A stretch of DNA of 64,000 nucleotides, from assembly GCA_022508505.1 (NCBI GenBank), contig JAFLVC010000003.1:93910-157909 (forward strand), written 5' to 3'. The notes beneath the pieces are model-generated. The model ran no database searches and was not told the origin of the DNA. It saw only the letters and a list, made by a program, of their open reading frames with translations. The position numbers and the translations under genes are program-made. This stretch comes from Clostridiales bacterium. Lineage in GTDB: Bacteria > Bacillota > Clostridia > Christensenellales > Pumilibacteraceae. Positions 46,336 to 56,800 of this stretch are shown here, piece after piece (the first letter of the stretch is position 1; each line of letters starts with the position of its first letter).

Positions 46336-46887
46336 TTGGAAGACAGCAAAATTATAGAGCTATATTTTGAGCGATCCGAATCGGCAATTCGTGAAACCCA
46401 AAACAAGTACGGGCGATATTGCCATTATATTGCGTATCACATTCTGTATTCGGATTCCGATGCAGAAGAATGCGTCAACGATACGTATTACAATGTTTGG
46501 GACATTATACCGCCTAAGCGCCCGACGAATTTTCGGGCTTTTATAGGCGCGATAACCCGAAACCTTGCGCTGAATCGGTATGACTACAATAATGCTCAAA
46601 AGAGGTCGGAGAAGCTCCAAGTCGCACTTGATGAACTTAACGAGTGCGCGCAGGGAAAGCAATTTGCCGTCGAAGAAGAATTAATATTGAAAAAACTGAT
46701 TAACGGCTTTCTCGACACGTTGCCTAAACGTGATAGAATTATCTTTTTACAGAGATATTGGTATTTTTGTTCCGTCAAAGAGATTGCTTCAAACATCGGC
46801 ATTAAAGAAAACAACGTTAAAGTGATATTGTATCGTGTGCGCGAGCAGTTCAAAAATCATCTCGAGAAGGAAGGAGTTTTGATATGA
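46336..46887 (+). CDS. ECF-subfamily RNA polymerase sigma factor
   Basis: 183 residues, TTG start behind AGAGGTG. Region 2: AIRETQNKYGRYCHYIAYHILYSDSDAEECVNDTYYNVWDIIPPKRPTNF; region 4: LPKRDRIIFLQRYWYFCSVKEIASNIGIKENNVKVILYRVREQFKNHL with a clear helix-turn-helix. No region 1 or 3, as in all ECF factors. It overlaps the next gene by four bases; that gene encodes a membrane protein likely acting as its anti-sigma factor. The signal is unknown. AT-richer codons than the neighbours suggest separate ancestry. Confidence 0.93.
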   Translation: MEDSKIIELYFERSESAIRETQNKYGRYCHYIAYHILYSDSDAEECVNDTYYNVWDIIPPKRPTNFRAFIGAITRNLALNRYDYNNAQKRSEKLQVALDELNECAQGKQFAVEEELILKKLINGFLDTLPKRDRIIFLQRYWYFCSVKEIASNIGIKENNVKVILYRVREQFKNHLEKEGVLI

Positions 46888-47603
46888 TTAAACAAAACAT
46901 AATAGGCATGCTTTCGTTGGTAGATGAGAATTTTGTCGGCGAGGCGGATCCTACGCAAAGACCGAAACAAAGGTTGGGGTGGAAGAAGCTCACGGCGATA
47001 GCCGCAAGCGTTTGCGTGTTCGTTTCGGCATTGGCTTTAAGCATCATTATTCCTACAATGAATAACGACAAGCCGTCGGCTGGGAAAACGGGCCTCGAAT
47101 GGGGATTTGTGGTTTCAAGCGATGATTTACCGAGCGAATGGTGTGCGTATAAAAGCGACACCGACACATTTGATATATATGACGTGACGTTAGAGTTTTA
47201 TTTCGGCACGATTATGCCGAGGGATGTAACCGACGAACATATCGATAACGAACTCGAAAACGGCAGTAATATTCCCGAATTCGATATTTACTTCGGCAAT
47301 AGCCACGAAGAGCCGTTATACACTGTAAGACACAGCACGGAGAACTTTATTTCGAAAGAGTACAGCTGCTATATCGAAGATTATTACAGTAAAGAGACTA
47401 AAATAGTATATAATCATTCGGAAAGAATAACCATTCCGCAAGAACTGTTTACAAGTCGGCAGGGCGTGATCAGCTTTTGCATAGCCGGAGTGAACATAAA
47501 CGAGTACGAACCCAAATATAAAGTTTTCACTCGCGTTCTGTTAAACTATGATATTGTTAACGGAAAAGTAGTGTTGTCCGCATGGGACGGACGCAGGGAA
47601 TGA
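46884..47603 (+). CDS. Single-pass membrane protein, candidate anti-sigma factor
   Basis: 239 residues. A cytoplasmic N-terminus of about 35 residues (MLSLVDENFVGEADPTQRPKQRLGWKK) precedes one helix (about 37-57, LTAIAASVCVFVSALALSIIIP) and an extracellular domain of about 180 residues rich in Tyr, Asp and Glu. I do not recognise the outer domain; no zinc-binding HxxxCxxC motif is present in the short inner part. The ATGA overlap with the sigma gene and topology suggest a sensor/anti-sigma partner (inference). Confidence 0.65.
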   Translation: MIKQNIIGMLSLVDENFVGEADPTQRPKQRLGWKKLTAIAASVCVFVSALALSIIIPTMNNDKPSAGKTGLEWGFVVSSDDLPSEWCAYKSDTDTFDIYDVTLEFYFGTIMPRDVTDEHIDNELENGSNIPEFDIYFGNSHEEPLYTVRHSTENFISKEYSCYIEDYYSKETKIVYNHSERITIPQELFTSRQGVISFCIAGVNINEYEPKYKVFTRVLLNYDIVNGKVVLSAWDGRRE

Positions 47604-47617
47604 GTTTATAATAAATC

Positions 47618-47654
47618 GCCGTCGTAAGCTGTTATGACTTGCGACGGCTTTTTT
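47618..47654 (+). terminator. Terminator of the sigma/anti-sigma operon
   Basis: GCCGTCGTAAG-N9-rich loop-CTTGCGACGGC followed by TTTTTT. Confidence 0.92.
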
Positions 47655-47686
47655 ATGAGTTTATATGCAATGTCGATTGTTTGCGC

Positions 47687-48775
47687 TTAATTATCTTCTT
47701 CGCCGCCGTTATCGTCGGGCTTGTCGCGGAGCTTTATCTTGTTTACGACGTCGCGGCGGATGTCGTCGCTCATTGCGGCGTAGTGCTTGCGCGTCGTGTT
47801 GACGTCTTTGTGGCCGAGGACGTCTGCGACGACGAATATGTCGTGCGTTTCGTGATAGAGGTTTGTGCCGTACGTGCTTCTCAGCTTGTGCGGCGTTATC
47901 TTTTTAAACGGCGCGATGATCTTTGCGTACTTTTTTACCATGAGCTGAACGGCGCGCGGCGTTATTCTTCCGCCTTTTATCGAAAGGAACAGCGCGTCGT
48001 TATCTGTTATGCGCTTTCCGAACTCGGTTTGTTCGAGCATTTGATCGTCCAGCCAAGCGATATATCGGCGCAGCGCGTCTGCGACCTCTTCCGAAAAGTA
48101 CAGTATCGACGTGCTGCCGCCCTTGCGCGTTACGACAAAGCTGTTGTCCTCGAAGTTGATATCCTTGCGGTTGAGCCCGACGCACTCGCTTATACGAATG
48201 CCCGTGCCGAGAAAGAGCGACAGCATTGCCTCGTCGCGAACGGCGGTGAGTGCGTGAAAGCTCTTTTGCCGACCTTCGAGGTTTTCGCCGTTTTCGGCCT
48301 CGTCGAGAATGTCGACCACCTCGTTGACGTCCAGTCGAATTATCGGCTTTGCGTGTTTTTTGGGCGTGTCGACCTTGGTCATTACGTTGTTAGCTATCTT
48401 TTCTTTTTTGTAGAAATACTTAAAAAGCGCGCGGAGCGTCGACACCTTGCGCTCTTTTGCCTGTTCCTTGCACGAATGCTTTACGCCGTCAAGTCGGTAC
48501 GACGACAGGTAGTCGATGTACTCCTCTATGTCTGTGGGCGAGAGCGCGTCGATGTCTTGTATCGTCAGCTCGACGATTTGCTTTTCGGGATATTTGCGCT
48601 TTACGAGAAAATCACAAAAGACTCGAATATCGCGTAGATATCCGAGCCTTGTAAGCGGAGTCGTGCGCATCGATATTCCGACGTTGAACTCCCTTGCAAA
48701 GCGGGGAAGTGCGTCGAGCAGATTGTCGATTGCGTCGAGGTTTTTCTCGTTTCTTTGGTCGAAGTATGAACTCAT
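47687..48775 (-). CDS. Tyrosine recombinase/integrase, XerC/XerD-like
   Basis: 362 residues, about 60 longer than XerC/D. Core-binding SAM-like domain (about 45-145) then catalytic domain with Arg in GTGIRISECVGL, HKLRSTYGTNLY (HxxR), GHKDVNTTRKHYAAMSDD giving the second His and the nucleophile Tyr. Cuts and rejoins DNA at specific sites. Ends in an acidic tail (DDNGGEEDN). It follows the PadR gene by nine bases on the same strand, an unusual pairing, and no obvious att or dif site is seen. It could be the chromosomal dimer resolvase or a dedicated inversion/excision enzyme. Confidence 0.88.
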   Translation of the reverse strand: MSSYFDQRNEKNLDAIDNLLDALPRFAREFNVGISMRTTPLTRLGYLRDIRVFCDFLVKRKYPEKQIVELTIQDIDALSPTDIEEYIDYLSSYRLDGVKHSCKEQAKERKVSTLRALFKYFYKKEKIANNVMTKVDTPKKHAKPIIRLDVNEVVDILDEAENGENLEGRQKSFHALTAVRDEAMLSLFLGTGIRISECVGLNRKDINFEDNSFVVTRKGGSTSILYFSEEVADALRRYIAWLDDQMLEQTEFGKRITDNDALFLSIKGGRITPRAVQLMVKKYAKIIAPFKKITPHKLRSTYGTNLYHETHDIFVVADVLGHKDVNTTRKHYAAMSDDIRRDVVNKIKLRDKPDDNGGEEDN

Positions 48776-48784
48776 GAAAGCGAT

Positions 48785-50404
48785 TTACTCTACCGCGTAG
48801 TGCTCCGATTTGAGGAGCGTCAAGAATATCGCGCCGCTGATCGGAATGAACAGCGAGTATGCGAGCGGAATGACTAATGACGGAATGTACGTCTCCGAAA
48901 ATCCGACCGGCATGCCCCAAATGAGGTTGAAGCAGTAGATAATCACTGCAGTTTGGAGCATTATGACTGTTCGAATAATCATTGTAAAGCGCGGATTGAT
49001 GTTTATTCGCTTCTTTTTGTCGGGGTTTCCTGCAAAAACTATTACCGCAACTATAAACATTATGATAGGCAAAAGTCCGGCAAACACGTACAGGACGTAA
49101 TCGTATTGCATTCTCATATTAAGTCCGACGTAGAACGTCAAAAACAGCACGAGCCCGATTAGGAACATGACGGCGCACATCACAGTGTAGTGCGTCATCA
49201 TCAAACGGTTGCTGTAATAGTAGTATTTTTGCGTGTATTGCTTGGCGGAATCGTTGTGCGAGCGGACGGTAACGTCGTTGCCGAGCTCCGCGACCGCATT
49301 TTTAACGTCGTCGAAACGCCTGACCTTTGTGCCGCGCTCCTGCGTGGCGCTTGCCGCTTGTTCTTTTGCGACGCTGTCCTCGATCTTCTCGTTTTCTGCC
49401 TCGCAGCGGCTGACGAGATCGCCGAGTATGTCCTTGTATTCGCGCTTTGCCGCGCTCTCTTCCTGCACGGGAAGTTTGTCGGCGTACGGCTGAACGTCAT
49501 GCGGCTTTTCGCTTACGGGCGCGGGGGGAGCGGTGGGTTCCGTTTTTTGCAGGGCTTTTGTAGTGCTCTCCGCTTCGCTCGTCTCCGAAACGCGCGCGTC
49601 CGCATAGCTGCGGCTGCCGGTGTACGTCGACGCGTAAAGCTCTTCTATCAAAGAGTGAGGGTCGGCTGTCTTTCCGCTTACGTCGTCCGAAGGTTCTTCG
49701 TAAATCTCGTAGCCTTTGTCCTCGACTTGCGGCTCTTCCGAATTGTCTTCCTGCTTTTCCTCGGGCTTAGGCTCGTCGAGAATGTCGAAAATGCTATGCT
49801 GAACAAAGCTGTCGCGCGGCTTCTCCTCTTCTTCCAAAGCGGGCTCGGGCGCAGCTTCAGCGGGCTCGGGCGCAGCTTCATTTTGCTCTTCTTCGGTGCT
49901 GTGTATGTATTCGGTCTCATCGTAGGCGGGGGGAATATATTCCACCGTCGCCGCTTGCTTTTCTTCCTTCTTTCCCGCCTTTTCGCGCGGGCGGGAAGGG
50001 CGTGACGGACGGCGTTTTGGTATCTCGTACTCGTCGTCCTCTACGTCCGAAAAATCGTCTGCCTGATAAATGGGCTCGTCGTTGGTGATGAGCTCGCCGA
50101 ACAGGTCGCGGGAGCGCTCCCATTCGTTTTTGTACGACACGAAAACGTCTCTGCCGCTTTCGGTGAGCGTGTAATACTTGCGCCTGCCGCCGTTGCTCTC
50201 GGAAGCGTCCCAGTACGAGGCGACGAAGCCCTGCTTTTCGAGCCGTTTAAGGCAAGCGTAAAGCGTGGGCTGTTTGATTTCCCACTGACCGCCGCTCCTG
50301 GCGTTGATCTGTTTTATCATGTCGTAGCCGTATCTGTCGCCCTCGTACAGGACTTTGAGAATTACGGTATCGACATTACCGCGAATCAAATCGCTTTCTG
50401 CCAT
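48785..50404 (-). CDS. Membrane-tethered PadR-type transcriptional regulator
   Basis: 539 residues, far longer than usual PadR (100-180). Residues 1-110 are a PadR winged helix (LIRGNVDTVILKVLYEGDRYGYDMIKQI; KQPTLYACLKRLEKQGFVASYW; GGRRKYYTLTESG). A disordered acidic linker (about 115-395) rich in Glu, Pro, Ala and Lys follows. Four hydrophobic helices (about 405-427, 434-457, 473-496, 507-531) end the protein. It would hold a DNA-binding head at the membrane. AGAGGTG lies before the ATG. It is divergent from the giant surface-protein gene and leads a two-gene operon with the recombinase. Confidence 0.88.
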   Translation of the reverse strand: MAESDLIRGNVDTVILKVLYEGDRYGYDMIKQINARSGGQWEIKQPTLYACLKRLEKQGFVASYWDASESNGGRRKYYTLTESGRDVFVSYKNEWERSRDLFGELITNDEPIYQADDFSDVEDDEYEIPKRRPSRPSRPREKAGKKEEKQAATVEYIPPAYDETEYIHSTEEEQNEAAPEPAEAAPEPALEEEEKPRDSFVQHSIFDILDEPKPEEKQEDNSEEPQVEDKGYEIYEEPSDDVSGKTADPHSLIEELYASTYTGSRSYADARVSETSEAESTTKALQKTEPTAPPAPVSEKPHDVQPYADKLPVQEESAAKREYKDILGDLVSRCEAENEKIEDSVAKEQAASATQERGTKVRRFDDVKNAVAELGNDVTVRSHNDSAKQYTQKYYYYSNRLMMTHYTVMCAVMFLIGLVLFLTFYVGLNMRMQYDYVLYVFAGLLPIIMFIVAVIVFAGNPDKKKRININPRFTMIIRTVIMLQTAVIIYCFNLIWGMPVGFSETYIPSLVIPLAYSLFIPISGAIFLTLLKSEHYAVE

Positions 50405-50425
50405 CGTGCACCTCTGTCAACACAT

Positions 50426-50454
50426 ATTATACAGTACATTTGCCGCGCTGTCAA
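50426..50454 (-). promoter_or_regulatory. PadR-recombinase operon promoter
   Basis: Minus strand TTGACA (50454-50449), 17 bases, TATAAT (50431-50426): perfect consensus. TACTGTATAA occurs over the -10 and again in the plus strand at about 50467, a possible operator pair. Confidence 0.88.
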
Positions 50455-50592
50455 TGTTTTTTTCCGTTTTACTGTATAAAAAAGCACGGTAAGGCCCGCG
50501 TAATTGCTTGATAAAAGTCGAATTTTGCGCTGCTCGGCGGTTTTGGAGCTTCACGCGACTGCACTTTTTAGAGGTTTGACTGTAAAAATTGT

Positions 50593-50669
50593 AACAAGTT
50601 GTTGACAGATTGTGAACAATATGTTAACATTATCTTGTATAGGCATATAATTATGAACAAATTGTTAAC
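50593..50669 (+). promoter_or_regulatory. Promoter and operator cluster of the giant surface-protein gene
   Basis: TTGACA (50602-50607), 17 bases, TGT-TAACAT (50625-50630). Three AACAA-type dyads: AACAAGTTGTT (50593-50603) over the -35, GAACAATATGTTAAC (50614-50628) in the spacer and -10, and GAACAAATTGTTAAC (50655-50669) about 25 bases into the transcript. The last two are 41 bases apart centre to centre, about four helical turns. Leader about 84 nucleotides, with a GCGCA-GCT-TGCGC hairpin before the ribosome-binding site. The rest of 50405-50592 shows no further feature. Confidence 0.75.
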
Positions 50670-50687
50670 AACCAATCAAAATCATAA

Positions 50688-50884
50688 ATCGAGCGCAGCT
50701 TGCGCAGGGAAGGTGGCTATATGAAAAACGGCACCCGAGCTCAAATAACGAGAGCAAAGAAAATACTTATACTCATTGTCAGCGGTATCATTGCGGTAGC
50801 GCTGGGATTGACATGCGGACTGTGCTTCGGCATCGGCTCGTCCAATAGAACAGGCACGACGAGCGGAGTGGAAAGCGGCGAGGT
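50688..50884 (+). repeat. 197-bp direct repeat, copy 1 (RBS and signal-anchor region)
   Basis: Identical to 62671-62867 except for one A/G difference. Covers the hairpin, ribosome-binding site, start codon and the first 54 codons of the giant gene. Confidence 0.95.
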
Positions 50885-53800
50885 AAGCCACTCTGCAACT
50901 AAAGCGCTGACTAGTGCCGGAACCTACAACTATACTACTGCAGGCTCGTTGATGAACAACGATTTAATCACCATGGCGTACTGCGGCGGTATTTATACAC
51001 TGAATTTGCCTAAGGGCACATACAAGTTCGAAGTATGGGGCGCGCGCGGCGGTCAGTACGTCGCAGGCGCGGGCACTCCGGGCTACGGCGGATATACGTA
51101 CGGTCAGATTGTGTTGTCCGGCGCTACTACTATTTACGTCGTTCCGGGCGGCATAGGCACGAACGGCGACACATCCAATAGCGTTAAAGCGGGCGGATAC
51201 AACGGCGGCGGCGCAGGCCGCTATTACGGATCGAGCGGCGGTGGCGCGACGCACATCGCGACGGCGTCGGGACTTCTTTCCTCACTTAGCGGCAACACTG
51301 CGGCGGTACTCATGGTAGCGGGCGGTGGCGGCGGAACGCAAAAGTATAACGGCGGTCACGGCGGCGGCGGAAACAGCAACGGAGGAACTACCAACGGCGG
51401 CTGCGGTTCGGGCGGTTGCGGCGGCGGACTTTCCGGCCCGCACGGCAATCCGTGGCAAAGCCACAACGTTGCCACCAATGCCGGCTCGTTCGGGCAGGGC
51501 GGCGGTGTCGGTGCGGGTAGCGACGGCTTCTATGCAGGTGCAGGCGGCGGCGGCTACTGGGGCGGCTGCGGCGCTACGAGCGACGTTTCGGTTGTCGACG
51601 ACAAGGGCGGCGGCGGCGGTAGCGGCTACGTCAATACTTCCAAATTTACGAACTACGGCGGCAGCGGTACAGACGGAAATAACAACGGCGCAGGCAGGGC
51701 GCAGATCACGGCGATCCAAGTAAACCAACCGCCGGTACAGCAGAGCTACAGCATTACAGGGCAGAACATAGGCACGCTGAGCACGGCGAAAGCTGTGTAC
51801 TCGTACAACCTGGCGCAGGACACGGACTACGCGAACCAGAGCGGCGCGAACGCCAACAGCGTGTACTTTGTAAACGGCACGACGACGACGGATTTGTCGA
51901 GCAGCACGGCGCAGGACACGGGCCTGTATTTGGACGCGGCATGCACAATTCCTGCGGGGACGTATATAACATATAAGTTCCAGAGCAACCAGCAGTTCAA
52001 TATAACGGGGTACAAGAAGCAGCCGCGAGCGGGCGTGTCTGGAGTAAGCACGAACAACCAATTGAAGGTGTACGTAGGCATACGCGACATGTTCGGTGGG
52101 AACCCGTCGACGTCGACTAACGCGCGAGGCGTGTACTCGTTTACCATAACGTTCAACGGGTACAGTGGGACGCATAAAGAGAACACGAGCGGGACGCTGG
52201 TGAACGGGAACAAGTACGCATACAGGTACGGGAAGTCAACGAGCACCGATCCGAGCATAGTACCCGGCGGAGGAGTGTACTCACCGAAAGCGGTGGGGAC
52301 GTGGTCGCTGTGCGTGCAGCAGCCCATACAAAAGAACACGAGCGTTACAATAACAGCTGCGGAGCTGATGGGTATGACGGCGCCGGCGAGCACAACGGCT
52401 GCGTCGTATAACGCATTGTTCCAAGCGGTGCTGGTGCCGAGCGGAGCGGTGTCGGGATTGTACGCATACAGCGGGAGCACGGTGACGTTTAACAGCTCGG
52501 TAACGGGCTATACGTCAATAACAATAACGGCGACGGGCTCGTCGCCGCAGTGGCAGAACGCGACGTTCACACTGTACATGGTAGAGATAAACGCGTCGAC
52601 CGGCACGAGAATAGAGCCAATAGGCATTACGTACGATATACACGCCATAGACGTCAACTTCAGGGTAGACAACACGCGTCCGACGCTTAGGAGCAGTCAG
52701 AACAATGTGGTAGACGTACCCGTAGGCGGGAGCGTAGACGTCCAGCTGAATAAGTACTTCAGCGACATCGACGGCGAAATAACGGCGTCGACGCACAGGA
52801 TACTCGGCGTGGAAGTGCCGCAGTACGAGTTTGTGGAGCTGGATAAGTACGGCGGCGTAGTGTCGACGTACAATGCGAGCGGCGCGGCGGCGGGCTCGTC
52901 GTATTACAATGTGGCCGGAGGAACGCTTAGCGACTCGCTGACGAGCGGCAAGAGCACGAAGGAAACCGGATTCAACGTGAGAATAGCGCAGCCGAGCATA
53001 ACTGAGGACGCGTTCGTAAGCTACACGATCAAGGCGTACGACACGCTGACGCTGACGGGCATAAGGTCGAGCTATTCGCAGTACCAAAGCACGCGGGCGG
53101 CGCAAACGGCGTATACCGGCGGAAACACGTCGGAGCCTACGGCGTCCGGCAGCGTAACAAACCCCGGGCACTTCTACCTGTTAATGCACATACAGGACAA
53201 TAACGACACAGCGGACGGCGGAATATGGCTGCCCATAGCGGTGAGAGTAGGGTACGCGGACGGGCGCATGGACGGCGTGACGCCTGTCAATACGGGCACG
53301 ACGGCGGGCGCGGTGAGCGGACAGGGCATGCTGTCGAGCATGCCGCGAGCGGTAGGAAACGTCGGCGACGAGTTCTATTTTGTGCCGATGGGCGTCAACA
53401 TAGGCAATACTGAATACCCCATAGGCAAGGTAACGGACGCGAGCGGGAACGTCCTGAGTGCGGGAGTAGGCAAGGACAAGGTACAGGCGCTGGCGCTCGA
53501 CGGCGACAACTATACGACGTGGAATAACGACACGCGTGAAGCGGGGTTAGGCGGCTGGAGTAAGAAGCTCAACGAGCTATTGACAATAACGACGCCGGAA
53601 ACGTTCAAGGTCTCGGAGACGGAGAGAGCGAAGGACTATGCGAAGATAGAGCGCATAAGCGTATATATCCCGAAGAGCTATTTCGGCGGCAGAGTGGCGG
53701 CCGTTACGAGCGGAGGCTCGTCGCGCGACGCGGCAACGGGCGTCAATACGGTCGTAGTGCGCGACGGCGGTATAGCTAACGACGATACGGAATACTACGT

Positions 53801-56800
53801 GATCGACGGACTGAAGGTGACGCTGCTGTCGGCAACGATGGGCAGATACTTCTATGTGAATGTGGGCATAAGCGACAGCAACCAGAAAGCGGTGAACGGC
53901 GGCGTCAATATAGCTATAAACGTAGCTAATACCGACCCCGACGTAATCGACGAGGGAGATATAGCGAAGTACACGGGGCACAGCGACAATCCGTTCACGT
54001 ACAAGTACGAAGCAGGGCAGATAACGGTGTCGTACAGAGTGCCGATGCGCTCGACGTTCTTCATTACGCCGTACGACCTAATAAGCGACGAGAACATGCT
54101 CGACGGCGGTGCGGTGTACCCTGCGGGCGGATTCACGCTGAACGGGCTTAGCGGAAAATACGTCAACGGCGTATTCACCGAAAGAGCGGAAGCCGGTAAC
54201 GGCGAGACGCAGATAAACGCGCTGTTCAACACGGGAAAATACGGCAGGGGCAGCGAGACGTACGTGACGCAGCTGACGAACATGCTGGAAAACCTGACAA
54301 GGACGAGGCAGACGGTAGGCAGTGTCGCTACGGGATACGCGTTCGGCACGGCTGGAGTACGGGACACGAACGTACTTAACGACAGGCTGTTCTTTGTGCG
54401 GACGAGCGATACGACGAGCGATCCGTACACGTTCAACCCGACGACTAAGGACTATGTGTACACGACGACAAATACGGCGGACTACGTCGGAATAGCGGCA
54501 GGCAATACGGTCAACATCAACGGCGTGGAGTACAGCGTCGACTTTTTGATGTTCACAGCGGAGACGCGGACGGCGACGAACGCGGTAATTAACCTTACGG
54601 TGCGCGACAGGTACGGCGCGGTAGCCATACCCGTAAGGATCGAGATAGCGATCATCAACACGGCGCCGCAGCAGATCGAGATAGAAAAGGTACCGGAGCT
54701 CGCAGTCAAGGCGGTTGACGGAGATAACGGGCCTGTGTACGAGACGAGCTTAGTGGTGACGCCGGACGGCGTGATGACGGACGCGGACGGCGACAGGCTG
54801 GTGTTTGTGCAGTCGCGCGGCATACTTGTGGCGCGGGGCTTAGAGATAGCGAAGATAGAGAACGTTAGCAGTTTGATGTTCGACGGGTTCGGCAGCGCGG
54901 GGAATCACCCGGAGTATGCCGAGTACCTGAGCGACAAGCACGGCAATCTATTGACGGATTACTATTTGACGGCGCGCATGGACTCGACGAGCGAGTTCAC
55001 GGTGACGGCGCTGGGCTCGACGAAGAACATCGAGGAAGGGGTGTATGTATACTTCTTCGTAACGGACAGCAGGGGCGGAACGACGCTCGGGTATCTGCCC
55101 GTAGAAGTAGTGAACACCCGTCCGCACGAGAACACGAGCGACGTCGACGGATTTTCCGGCGAGGACAGACTGTGGTCGCTGGAGTCTGCGAGGATAGCGG
55201 ACACGTACAGGAGCAGGTACATAGTCGGATCGGAAGCGGCGCGAGAGCAGTTAAAGGAAAAAGAGAAAGCGACGGACGCGGACATCAAGCTCATAGCAAT
55301 GGACGCGGACGCATTGCACGGCAAGTACGGCGTAATGCTGTCGCAGCGCGGCGCGACTGCGTCGGTGTATTTCAACTACGACGAGCGGTACAACGCCCCG
55401 CCGTACGGTAACGCGTACGAAGTGGCGGTGCCGAACGTACTGCGGTCGGTAAGCGGCGGGTTCGACGACACGAAGCCGGCGGCAGTAGTGGTGTGCGCGG
55501 CGCCAAATGACGGCAAGAGCACGTACATGCTGCCCGAGTACGTGAGCGTACAGGTCATGTTCTATGTGAACGGGAAGTGGTACGAGCGCAGCGTGCTTAT
55601 TGGCGAGTTGAGCAAGGACAGCGGCGAGGTCAAGCACGAGGACGTGTTTGACGGAGAAGGTCGGTTTGTAATAAACGACTGGGCGGTGAAGGTAGCGACG
55701 GAGCAGGCGTTCACCGGCTACAGACTGCAATTGACGTTCTCCGTAAGGGACGACGTACTGTACGGCGGCGACACGGCGGACAAGGAGACGGCGTACAACA
55801 GCAACAGGAACGACAAGAAAGGCGAAAAGGTAGCGGGCAGGCTGGACGTAGGTCCGGTGTACATGTACATTTCGGGCACGGGCATACGCACGAAGGACGA
55901 GTTCGGCGTGTACGACAATAACTACGTCGTGGACTACGAGCCGAAGGACGGGACGTCTAAGTCGTACTTAGTTACAAAGACGGGCGAAACGGTTTCGGCG
56001 GTTGAGTACAGCGCGGCGGCCGCGGCGAGCGCGAAGGGCAAGTTCGAGTATTTGTCGACAATAACGGTGCCTGCGTCGTCGGACGGAAGTAAGGCATACC
56101 CGACGGTGTACGTACCGATGAGCTATTTCGGTCAGAAGCAAGCGCTTGTGGCGCCGTCCACGCAGGACAAGACGGTGTCGTACCAAGACACGTTTGTCGG
56201 GTACGACATGCGCAAGTCGAACGGCGACGACTCGGCGTACGACATCGGGCATATAGACAATATAGCGTCGGCGATCTCGCTGTACGACGGGAATACGACC
56301 TGGCGCGGAATGGACTTGGCGGACAATCCGTACTTAGAGATAGCGTCGGTCAACTACATGAGCGGAATGAACGGAGCGGCGATGTTCGGCGGCGCGTACA
56401 GCAGTATGTATTACAACACGCAGCTCGCGGTGTCGACGGCCGACCAGGACTACTCGGGCGTAAGCGAGGACGAGTTCATAGCGGGCACCGAGAAGCAGCT
56501 CATATACTTAAAGGACCAAAAGGAAAAGCTGTTGGAGCACAACTTCGGCTTGTCGTTCAAGAAGAAGAACATGCGAACTGGCAGCGTAAATCTGCAATTG
56601 ACGATCAATCTGGCGCTGTCCGAGGTCAAGCGCGGCAGCGGCAACGAGATAACCGGGATGACGACGGCGTGCGAGAGCGCGAGCGACGCGCGCACGGTAA
56701 CAGTGTTCATCAGGATAGAGAACACGCCTATTGATCTTGTAACGGGCAAGGTGTCGAACAGCGACAAGTACTTGCTCGGCTATGACGACACGTACCACGT

